From: Puniceicoccales bacterium
GTDB lineage: Bacteria; Verrucomicrobiota; Verrucomicrobiia; Opitutales; UBA953
DNA length: 7,001 bases
Assembly: GCA_031279675.1 (NCBI GenBank)
Contig: JAITIB010000127.1
Span: 1-7,001 of the forward strand
Reading direction: 5' to 3'
Shown here: positions 1-4,460 of the stretch, piece by piece
How positions within the stretch are numbered: the first letter of the stretch is position 1
Layout: every line of letters starts with the position of its first letter
Program-made: the position numbers and the translations under genes
Notes under the pieces: generated by a model
What the model saw: only the letters and a program-made list of their open reading frames with translations
Databases searched by the model: none
Told to the model about the DNA's origin: nothing

Positions 1-150
1 GGCACACTGTCCGGTTTCCCCAAAACGTTTCCAATAACGCTCCACCGTGCGTTTGCTCACTTCGAAACGCTCCGCCGTTTCCTGAGCACCCGCTCCTCTT
101 TGCCTCGCCGCAATGATGCACCGCCGAAGATCTTCACTGTAAGATTTCAT
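1..150 (-). CDS. IS630-family transposase, N-terminal part (runs off the window)
   Basis: Reading the minus strand from the ATG at 150-148 gives 50 codons, open to the window edge, so the gene continues to the left. The peptide begins MKSYSEDLRRCIIAARQRGA and continues with a helix-turn-helix of the type ETAERFEVSKRTVERYWKRF at about residues 21-40. This is the usual opening of IS630/Tc1-type transposases, where the N-terminal helix-turn-helix binds the element's terminal repeats and a DDE/DDD catalytic domain follows; that domain would lie outside the window. No strong Shine-Dalgarno precedes the ATG. Whether the element is intact cannot be judged here. It could also be a free-standing helix-turn-helix protein, but the KSYSxDLR opening favours a transposase. 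It points to mobile-element activity next to the minus-strand housekeeping cluster. Confidence 0.72.
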   Translation of the reverse strand, partial: MKSYSEDLRRCIIAARQRGAGAQETAERFEVSKRTVERYWKRFGETGQCA

Positions 151-281
151 GGCGGCCAGCTTCTTCACCGCTTCTTATTATTGAGACTGACTTATCGGGA
201 AATGCTTTGGTCGCCGAAGGGGTGCCGTTGGCCCGGCCAAGGCTTGGTAACAAAGTGGTATAAAAAAAGGAGGGCGTCAAA
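151..281. other. AT-richer gap beside the transposase; IS end expected but not delimited
   Basis: This stretch should contain the outer end of the IS630-type element, because transposase genes of this family start close to one terminal repeat. I cannot fix the boundary: the other end is outside the window and TA target dinucleotides are not discriminating. Two things stand out. A 13-base palindrome TTGGCCCGGCCAA lies at 228-240. The sequence TGAGACTGACTTA at 182-194 recurs in the same orientation, with one insertion and one mismatch, as TGAGACTTGTCTTA at 283-296. A TGGTATAAA at 256-264 resembles an extended -10 element on the plus strand. Confidence 0.35.
256..264 (+). promoter_or_regulatory. 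Possible extended -10 promoter element
   Basis: TGGTATAAA fits the extended -10 pattern TGnTATAAT with one mismatch. There is no convincing -35 at the right distance. If used, transcription would start around 270-272, inside the ribosome-binding site of the small ORF at 282, giving a very short leader. An upstream start is equally possible. This is a weak call made only because a strong Shine-Dalgarno and a terminator bracket the same short stretch. Confidence 0.22.
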
Positions 282-344
282 ATGAGACTTGTCTTAAAAC
301 ATCAACTCTGGTTTCCTGTGGAAAGTGGGTTGATTGACCGCTGA
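282..344 (+). CDS. Possible 20-aa small protein or leader peptide, unrecognised
   Basis: The ORF ATG 282 to TGA 342-344 encodes 20 residues, starting MRLVLKHQLW and ending ESGLIDR. I do not recognise it. The case for translation is the ribosome-binding site: AAGGAGGG at 267-274, with 8 bases between AGGAGG and the ATG, is the best Shine-Dalgarno in the window, better than those of the clear housekeeping genes. The stop is followed 20 bases later by a hairpin with a T-rich tail on the same strand, so start signal, ORF and terminator make a self-contained unit. There is no membrane segment. Alternatives are a leader peptide, the remnant of a gene broken by the neighbouring IS element, or chance. 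Sixty coding bases are too few for composition to help. Confidence 0.3.
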   Translation: MRLVLKHQLWFPVESGLIDR

Positions 345-351
345 AATTAAA

Positions 352-363
352 GGCGGGCCCGCT
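352..363 (-). terminator. Weak palindrome that could end the minus-strand operon
   Basis: GCGGGCCCGC at 353-362 is a perfect 10-base palindrome. On the minus strand it is followed by CTTTAATTT, a loose T-rich tail. It lies about 50 bases past the stop of the DevA-type ATPase, where the operon should terminate. With essentially no loop it is a poor hairpin by itself. The larger hairpin at 365-396 is just before it in the minus direction, so the two may act together. Confidence 0.25.
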
Positions 364-364
364 G

Positions 365-403
365 GCCGACATTCCCCCGGGGGGGGGGATGTCGGCTTTA
401 TTT
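365..403 (+). terminator. Rho-independent-like hairpin with T-rich tail
   Basis: GCCGACAT at 365-372 pairs perfectly with ATGTCGGC at 389-396. The interior is TCCCCC followed by ten G residues, so the stem can extend through G-C pairs. TTTATTT follows at 397-403 on the plus strand, the layout of an intrinsic terminator for plus-strand transcription, for example of the small ORF at 282. On the minus strand a T7 run lies before the hairpin (complement of 407-413), not after it, so it is a less good terminator for the ATPase operon. The G10 run at 379-388 is prone to sequencing error, so the loop length may be wrong. Confidence 0.5.
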
Positions 404-414
404 AACAAAAAAAT

Positions 415-1122
415 CTAACGCGGTGGCGTCCCCGCATCAATGCCAGTCAGGCGCCCGTCCTCAAGCGTCAGCACACGGTCGGCAATGTCCATGATGCGGT
501 TGTCGTGGGTGACGAGCACGATGGCCACTTCTGAATCGCGCGCAAGGCCTTGAAGCAGCTCCACGACTTCACGTCCTGTGTGTTTGTCGAGTGCCGCGGT
601 GGGTTCGTCCGCCAGCACGATGCGCGGGTTTCCGACGAGTGCGCGGGCAATGGCGACACGCTGGTTTTGCCCGCCTGAGAGGTGCGCCGGGCGCTTGTGC
701 GCATGTTCCGCCAGACCCACCCGGGCGAGCATGGCGAGGGCACTTGCGCGGGAGCTTCCGGCGGTGTGCCCGCGGGCGTGCGAGAGGGGGATTTGCACGT
801 TCTGGCAGGCGGTGAGGGATTTTAGCAGGTGGTGCGATTGGAAGATGAATCCGATGCCGCGGCGCACGTTGACGAGCGCGCGCGGGGTGGCCCCGTCCAG
901 GTTGCATCCGTTTACGCTGAGACGGCCCGCCTGGACCGCGCGCTGGGCGCCGATGAGCTTCAGGAGGGTGGATTTGCCGGATCCGGAGGGGCCCATGATG
1001 AGGACGATTTCCCCGGCGCGTATGTCGAGCGTGATGTTGTGGAGGACCTGGTGGCGTCCGTCACCCTCGGCAAACCAGTGGCTGAGGCCTTGTGCGGCGA
1101 TCATGGGTGGCGGTGACGGCAT
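415..1122 (-). CDS. DevA-type ABC transporter ATP-binding protein
   Basis: A 235-residue ABC ATPase of normal length for an exporter nucleotide-binding subunit. All motifs are present: Walker A GPSGSGKS (44-51), Q-loop Gln95, signature LSGGQ (148-152), Walker B with ADEP (171-174) and the switch His206. The block RRGIGFIFQSHHLLKSLTA with QNV just after (about 87-109) is characteristic of the DevA branch of the LolD/MacB group, which works with a DevC-type permease and DevB membrane-fusion protein to export lipid-like or other substrates through the envelope. Neither partner is in the window. It begins on the last base of the guaB stop codon (TGATG) and has no Shine-Dalgarno, so it is probably translated by coupling. 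Met7 is an alternative start. The last residues, DAGTPPR, are encoded by a dispersed repeat (421-437). The substrate cannot be inferred. Confidence 0.9.
   Translation of the reverse strand: MPSPPPMIAAQGLSHWFAEGDGRHQVLHNITLDIRAGEIVLIMGPSGSGKSTLLKLIGAQRAVQAGRLSVNGCNLDGATPRALVNVRRGIGFIFQSHHLLKSLTACQNVQIPLSHARGHTAGSSRASALAMLARVGLAEHAHKRPAHLSGGQNQRVAIARALVGNPRIVLADEPTAALDKHTGREVVELLQGLARDSEVAIVLVTHDNRIMDIADRVLTLEDGRLTGIDAGTPPR
421..437 (+). repeat. Dispersed 17-bp repeat, copy A (in the 3' end of the ABC ATPase gene)
   Basis: CGGTGGCGTCCCCGCAT is identical to 4409-4425. Its first 12 bases match 2794-2805. On the minus strand this copy encodes the tail residues from Asp229 to Pro234 of the ATPase, just before the stop, so the native C-terminus may have been replaced by repeat sequence. 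All three copies have the same orientation on the plus strand. Confidence 0.6.
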
Positions 1123-2723
1123 CAGGCGCTGGTCTTGATTTCCACAATGTCATGCGGCGAGGCTTCGCGTTGTCCGGCTGGGGTGACGCGCACGTAGCGC
1201 GCGCGGGCGCGCAGTTCGGCGAGATCCGCGGCGCCAAGATAGCCGAGTCCGCTTTGGACGCCTCCGGCGAGCGTTGCCAGGACGCTGTCCACGGAGCCGG
1301 CGACTTCCTTGAGCGCCTCGACGCCCTCCGGGGCGATCTTGGAAAGCTTTGTGTTTTTGGCCACGTGGTGGCCGTAGCGCGAGGCGGAGCCTTTTTTCAT
1401 CGCCTCGAGGCTGCCCATGCCGCGGTATTCCTTGTAGGGCTTGCCGTTGATCTCGAGGATTTTTCCGGGCGCTTCGCGGCACCCGGCGAGCATTCCGCCG
1501 AGGATTACCGCGTCGGCAAGTGTGAGTGCCTTGACAATGTCGCCGCTTTTGTTGATGCCGCCGTCGGCAATGAGGCGGACGCCCTTTTTTGAGGCGATGC
1601 GCGAGGCGGCGTAAAGCGCCGTCAGTTGGGGGATGCCGACGCCGGCGACCATTCGCGTTGTGCAAATGGAGCCCGGCCCTTGGCCGATCTTCACGGCATC
1701 CGCCCCCGCTTCCGCGAGGAACTGGACGCCTTCCCCGCTGGTGACGTTGCCGGCGATGAGCGTGAGGCGCGGGAACTCGTGGCGGAGCAGGCGCACGGCC
1801 TCGCCCACGCCCCGGGTGTGTCCGTGGGCGGTGGAGATGGCGACGGCGTCAAGCCCTTCGGCAACGAGGGCGCCGAGGTGTTCGAGCAGGGGGGGGCGGT
1901 CAATTTCCCCTCCGGGGAGGTGCGGGATGGCGATGGCGGCGCCGACGCGCAGCCGGAACTGGTCGTCGCGCGTGGGGCGCAGGGTGGCCTTGGACTCGGC
2001 GGTGATGCTCTCGATGTCGGAGAGTGTGAAGAGGCCGCGCAGGATGTCGTGCGCGTCCACGACGAGGAGTTTGTTGATGCCGACGTGCTCGGAGAAGATG
2101 CGGTCGGCGGTGGCGATGGGATCCGTCCCGAGGTCGTTGTCGAGGAGGGTGCGCACTTTTTCGCGCGGCGTCATGGCGGTGGCGACGGTGAGGTGCCGGT
2201 GGCGTTCCTTGACGACGCTGCCGCGCAGCAGTCCGAGGAGTTTGCGCCCCTTGTCCACGACGGGGAATGTGGTGAATTTGTAGTCCTGCGTCTCGATGAG
2301 GTGGAGGATTTCGGCTATGGTCTGTCCGGGGGCGACGGTGACGGGCTCGTCAATCATGCCGTGGATGTAGCTTTTGACCTTGCGGACGTGGCGTGCCTGT
2401 TCCGCGTTGCCCATGTTGTAGTGGATGAGCCCGAGGCCGCCGTTGAGGGCCATGGCGATGGCCATGCCGGACTCGGTGACGGTGTCCATGTCGGAGGAAA
2501 TGATGGGCAGGGAGAGTGTGAGCCGGTCGGAGATGGCGGTGTCGAGGCGCGTTTGCCTTGGCAGGATTTCGGAGTAGCGGGTGGCCAGCGAAACGTCGTC
2601 GTAGGTGAGGGCGATGCCGGCGTTGCCGGGGAAAAAGGTGCCGGCGGGTTTATAGAAGAGGGCGTCTTCGGGGAAATCGTCCCGGCTGGGCGGGTTTGTT
2701 TGCAAATCGCGTGGTGAAGCCAT
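1122..2723 (-). CDS. guaB: IMP dehydrogenase (divergent form)
   Basis: IMP dehydrogenase oxidises IMP to XMP with NAD+, the committed step of GMP synthesis in the cytoplasm. From Met at 2723 the protein has 533 residues. In order: an N-terminal barrel part with LTYDDVSL and SSDMDTVTESGMAIAM, a two-CBS regulatory insert (about 120-245), then the catalytic barrel with GPGSICTTR, whose Cys (about 354) is the nucleophile, ADGGINKSGDIVKAL, and the flap with YRGMGSLEAM and SRYG. The CBS insert separates it from GMP reductase. An open frame extends to 2774, but I prefer 2723 because the MASPRD start gives a near-normal length and an AGGGA lies upstream (15 bases away, weak). Odd points: the usually conserved Asp of the D(S/T)xHGHS motif is Ser (ISTAHGHT, about 297), and the flap has SRYGHH where DRYFQ is common. 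It is followed with one-base overlap by the DevA-type ATPase. Confidence 0.92.
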   Translation of the reverse strand: MASPRDLQTNPPSRDDFPEDALFYKPAGTFFPGNAGIALTYDDVSLATRYSEILPRQTRLDTAISDRLTLSLPIISSDMDTVTESGMAIAMALNGGLGLIHYNMGNAEQARHVRKVKSYIHGMIDEPVTVAPGQTIAEILHLIETQDYKFTTFPVVDKGRKLLGLLRGSVVKERHRHLTVATAMTPREKVRTLLDNDLGTDPIATADRIFSEHVGINKLLVVDAHDILRGLFTLSDIESITAESKATLRPTRDDQFRLRVGAAIAIPHLPGGEIDRPPLLEHLGALVAEGLDAVAISTAHGHTRGVGEAVRLLRHEFPRLTLIAGNVTSGEGVQFLAEAGADAVKIGQGPGSICTTRMVAGVGIPQLTALYAASRIASKKGVRLIADGGINKSGDIVKALTLADAVILGGMLAGCREAPGKILEINGKPYKEYRGMGSLEAMKKGSASRYGHHVAKNTKLSKIAPEGVEALKEVAGSVDSVLATLAGGVQSGLGYLGAADLAELRARARYVRVTPAGQREASPHDIVEIKTSA

Positions 2724-2807
2724 GTTGGAAGCGTTTCCCTGATGGGGGATGCGGGGACGGCGGGGCGCTGGCAATGATTTTTTTGCGCCCCCGCGGTGGC
2801 GTCCCTG
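2724..2807. repeat. Intergenic inverted repeat between the hydrolase gene and guaB, including repeat copy B
   Basis: The 84-bp gap contains an inverted pair. ATGCGGGGACGG at 2749-2760 runs into GGGGCGC at 2762-2768, and GCGCCCCCGCGGTGGCGTCCC lies at about 2785-2805. CGGTGGCGTCCC at 2794-2805 is the partial copy B of the dispersed repeat, and 2749-2759 matches that repeat in inverted orientation. The arms fold into a GC-rich stem with a loop containing a T7 run (2778-2784). It resembles a REP-type palindromic unit. It could be a processing or attenuation site between two co-oriented genes. On the minus strand the A7 is inside the loop, so it is not a standard terminator. Confidence 0.5.
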
Positions 2808-3470
2808 TCAATTTCCGGGGAGGGGGCGGGCGTAGGGATTGAGGCGTTTTTCGTCGCCAACCCGGGTCGGGCTGCCGTGTCCGGGATAGAGTGCGGTGGC
2901 GTCGGGGAGGGTGTAGATGCGTTCGCGGATGGATTTCAACAATACGGGCCAGCTGCCGCCGGGGAGGTCGCTGCGCCCGACGCTTCCGGCAAAGATCGCG
3001 TCTCCGGGGAAGGCGGCGTGTTCCTGCGCGCAGAAAAAGAGGATGTTGCCGGGGCAGTGGCCGGGGACGTGTCGCACTTCCCATGTTTTGCCCAGCAGAG
3101 GGAGCGTGCCGCCGTCCTCCACCCAGTTGGAAATGGGGACGGGTTGGAAATCCGCCTCTGTCAGGTGTGGCAGCGCGAGGCGATACCAGGGCGCGTAGTG
3201 TTCCGGGTTGCTGAAGCATCCGGCGTCGTCGCGGTGCGCGCACACCATTGTGCCCGGTGTGGCGAAGTGGTGGGCGTCCGCCATGTGGTCCCAGTGCCCG
3301 TGGGTGAGCAGGAGCGCTTCGAGCGCGAGGCCGCGGGCGCGGATTTCCGGGAGGATGGTCTTTCCGGCCCCGGGCGGGGCGTCCACGAGCACGCAACGCC
3401 CTGCGGTGGTGTCCGTGAGCAGCCAGGCGTTTGTCTCAAAAGGCCCCAGTGTGAAATTCTCTATTTCCAT
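2808..3470 (-). CDS. Metallo-beta-lactamase-fold hydrolase, glyoxalase II-like (YcbL-type)
   Basis: A 220-residue protein from the ATG at 3470. The metal-binding signature THGHWDH (His57, His59, Asp61, His62) is complete. Further ligands appear in order as the His of VPGHCPGN (about 144), the Asp of FPGDAIF and the His of YPGHGSPT near the C-terminus. The short length and the GDAIFAGSVGRSDLPGG block fit small glyoxalase II-like thioesterases that hydrolyse S-acylglutathione-type or other thioesters, but the true substrate is unknown. The frame stays open upstream to 3806; that longer start is rejected because it would run antisense through the Zeta-like gene and the family begins near the sequence ENFTLGPFETNAW. 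Only a weak AAGG precedes the ATG. It heads the minus-strand cluster with guaB 84 bp downstream, suggesting co-transcription. Confidence 0.9.
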   Translation of the reverse strand: MEIENFTLGPFETNAWLLTDTTAGRCVLVDAPPGAGKTILPEIRARGLALEALLLTHGHWDHMADAHHFATPGTMVCAHRDDAGCFSNPEHYAPWYRLALPHLTEADFQPVPISNWVEDGGTLPLLGKTWEVRHVPGHCPGNILFFCAQEHAAFPGDAIFAGSVGRSDLPGGSWPVLLKSIRERIYTLPDATALYPGHGSPTRVGDEKRLNPYARPLPGN

Positions 3471-3585
3471 GGCGGGCAGCCTTGCTGGCGAGTCCGGGGG
3501 GTTCAAGTGGTTTTCGTCCCCGCCTGCCGCGTCTCCGGCACTTTGTGTTGACGGGTGGGCGGGTGTGTGACTTGACGGGGGGCCT
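3471..3585. promoter_or_regulatory. Divergent promoter region with a TTGACGGG direct repeat
   Basis: This 115-bp gap lies between divergently transcribed genes, so promoters for both must be here or just inside. TTGACGGG occurs at 3548-3555 and again at 3572-3579, 24 bp apart, immediately before the Zeta-like gene. The first copy could be a -35 box, but there is no good -10 at the right spacing. The pair could equally be an operator for an autoregulated cassette. GGGGGG at 3577-3582 could serve as ribosome-binding site for the ATG at 3586. CGTCCCCGC at 3515-3523 matches the core of the dispersed repeat but is too short to call a copy. Confidence 0.4.
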
Positions 3586-4119
3586 ATGCCGTTGTGCATT
3601 GTCATTGGCGGGCCGAATGGTTCGGGGAAGACCACTTTTGCGCGGGAATACCTGCCGTTGGAGGCGGGTGTGCTGCGTTTCATCAACACGGACGAGATTG
3701 CGCGCGGGCTTTCGCCCTTTGCCCCCGAAATGGCGGTGCGGGCGGCGGCGCGCATTGCCATCGAGGAGATGCACCGCGCGGCGGAGTCGAGGAAGGACTT
3801 TGCCATCGAGACGACACTTTCCGGTCACACGCACGCGGTTTTTTTGAGTGCGTGGAAGCGCATGGGCTACACCCTTGAAATCGCCTATTTGAAGCTGGAT
3901 GTGGAGGAGCTCGCGGTGCAGCGCGTCGCCATGCGCGTCAAGCAGGGCGGGCATTCGGTCCCCGAGGTGGCGATCCGCCGGCGCATCGGGCGCAGCTGGG
4001 AAAACTTCAACAGGACATACAAGAAACTGGCCGACGCGTGGTGGGTGTTTGATGCGAGCTCGCGGGAAATGCTTGACGCGAAGGTGTTGGGGAGCACTTT
4101 CCGGGGCTGGAAATTATGA
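3586..4119 (+). CDS. Zeta-toxin-like P-loop kinase (COG4185 type)
   Basis: A 177-residue single-domain P-loop protein. Visible motifs: Walker A GPNGSGKTT (9-17), INTDEIARGLSP with Asp36 in the position of the Zeta substrate-binding/catalytic Asp, ETTLSG (75-80), then RVAMRVKQGGHSVPE (113-127), RRRIGRSWENF (131-141) and a closing LADAWWVFDAS. This pattern is that of the chromosomal Zeta-like proteins often labelled predicted ABC-type ATPase. True Zeta toxins phosphorylate UDP-N-acetylglucosamine and poison wall synthesis; whether this protein does so is inference. It overlaps a 62-aa gene by ATGA, forming a two-gene cassette with the kinase first, whereas epsilon-zeta systems place the antitoxin first. 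It is divergent from the hydrolase gene. Another small-molecule kinase role is possible. Confidence 0.82.
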   Translation: MPLCIVIGGPNGSGKTTFAREYLPLEAGVLRFINTDEIARGLSPFAPEMAVRAAARIAIEEMHRAAESRKDFAIETTLSGHTHAVFLSAWKRMGYTLEIAYLKLDVEELAVQRVAMRVKQGGHSVPEVAIRRRIGRSWENFNRTYKKLADAWWVFDASSREMLDAKVLGSTFRGWKL

Positions 4120-4304
4120 AAGAATCCGCATCCCGTAAAATTCGGACCAACAAAACCCGGCAATTGTGCGCCGCAATGAAGCGTGCCCAGATCTCCGCCG
4201 CCCGGAAGGCGATGGAGTTCGGGCAACTGCTCTACATCGCCCGCAACGGGAAGGTCGTCGGGGTTGACCCGCGCAAAATCCTGGAGACTTCCGGGGCGAT
4301 TTAG
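4116..4304 (+). CDS. Small basic partner of the Zeta-like kinase, possible antitoxin
   Basis: A 62-residue protein with a lysine/arginine-rich N-terminal half and a C-terminal segment GQLLYIARNGKVVGVDPRKI. Its ATG lies inside the kinase stop (ATGA, 4-bp overlap) and there is no strong Shine-Dalgarno, so it should be made by translational coupling at a level tied to the kinase. From memory, COG4185-type kinases are often accompanied by a small protein ending in a similar element (Arg, x, Gly-Lys-Val-Val, x, then Pro and Ile), which supports a functional pair. No DNA-binding domain is obvious and no transmembrane segment is present. An antitoxin role is inferred only from size and position; it could also be a substrate adaptor. 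Translation itself is likely given the overlap and codon composition. Confidence 0.65.
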   Translation: MKESASRKIRTNKTRQLCAAMKRAQISAARKAMEFGQLLYIARNGKVVGVDPRKILETSGAI

Positions 4305-4331
4305 TTTTTGCCCGGGCGTGTGTTACGGTTG

Positions 4332-4368
4332 CGTGCCGTCCGGGTGACGGCGCGGAGCGGTTTTTTTT
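4332..4368 (+). terminator. Likely terminator of the Zeta-like cassette
   Basis: CGTGCCGTC (4332-4340) pairs with GACGGCGCG (4346-4354) as a 9-bp stem with one G-T pair and a five-base loop. Six bases later there is a T8 run at 4361-4368. The gap between stem and T-run is longer than ideal, so efficiency is uncertain. It lies 27 bases past the stop of the 62-aa gene. Confidence 0.45.
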
Positions 4369-4408
4369 GCGAAGGGCGCGTGGCGGGGTGTTTTTTGGGT
4401 CGCATCGA

Positions 4409-4425
4409 CGGTGGCGTCCCCGCAT
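4409..4425 (+). repeat. Dispersed 17-bp repeat, copy C (upstream of folE2)
   Basis: CGGTGGCGTCCCCGCAT is identical over 17 bases to copy A at 421-437 and shares 12 bases with copy B at 2794-2805. This copy lies 36 bp before the folE2 start codon, within an imperfect two-step inverted repeat (4375-4433). Confidence 0.6.
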
Positions 4426-4460
4426 GGTGCGCCTCCCTTTTTTCCTGATCAAACCGAGAA

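Larger units (their letters stand above)
4305..4460. promoter_or_regulatory. Gap between the kinase cassette and folE2: terminator, repeat copy and presumed folE2 promoter
   Basis: This 156-bp stretch carries a stem-loop with a T8 run (4332-4368), repeat copy C (4409-4425), and two T6 runs. A two-step inverted repeat encloses copy C: GGCGC 4375-4379 and GCGGGG 4383-4388 against CCCCGC 4418-4423 and GCGCC 4429-4433, followed by CCCTTTTTTCC at 4435-4445. I cannot pick out a convincing -35/-10 pair for folE2, and I see no Zur-like palindrome, although folE2 is zinc-regulated in several bacteria. Confidence 0.4.

Noticed and set aside
100..285. 61-codon plus-strand frame over the left edge
   Set aside because: Its first part is antisense to the transposase helix-turn-helix, it is Arg/Lys-rich, and it has no ribosome-binding site.
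1626..2717. 363-codon open frame on the plus strand opposite guaB
   Set aside because: Composition is dominated by Gly, Asp, Val and Glu with no domain pattern. It is a shadow of guaB.
1122..2774. guaB start at 2774 giving 550 residues
   Set aside because: The extra 17 residues are encoded by the inverted-repeat region and have no IMP dehydrogenase similarity; Met at 2723 gives a more typical protein.
3515..3523. Fourth copy of the dispersed repeat (CGTCCCCGC)
   Set aside because: Only nine bases match contiguously, which is easily reached by chance at this GC content.
2808..3806. Longer 332-aa version of the metallo-beta-lactamase-fold hydrolase starting at 3806
   Set aside because: The extra N-terminal residues are antisense to the Zeta-like gene and match nothing in the family, whose conserved part starts right after the Met at 3470.
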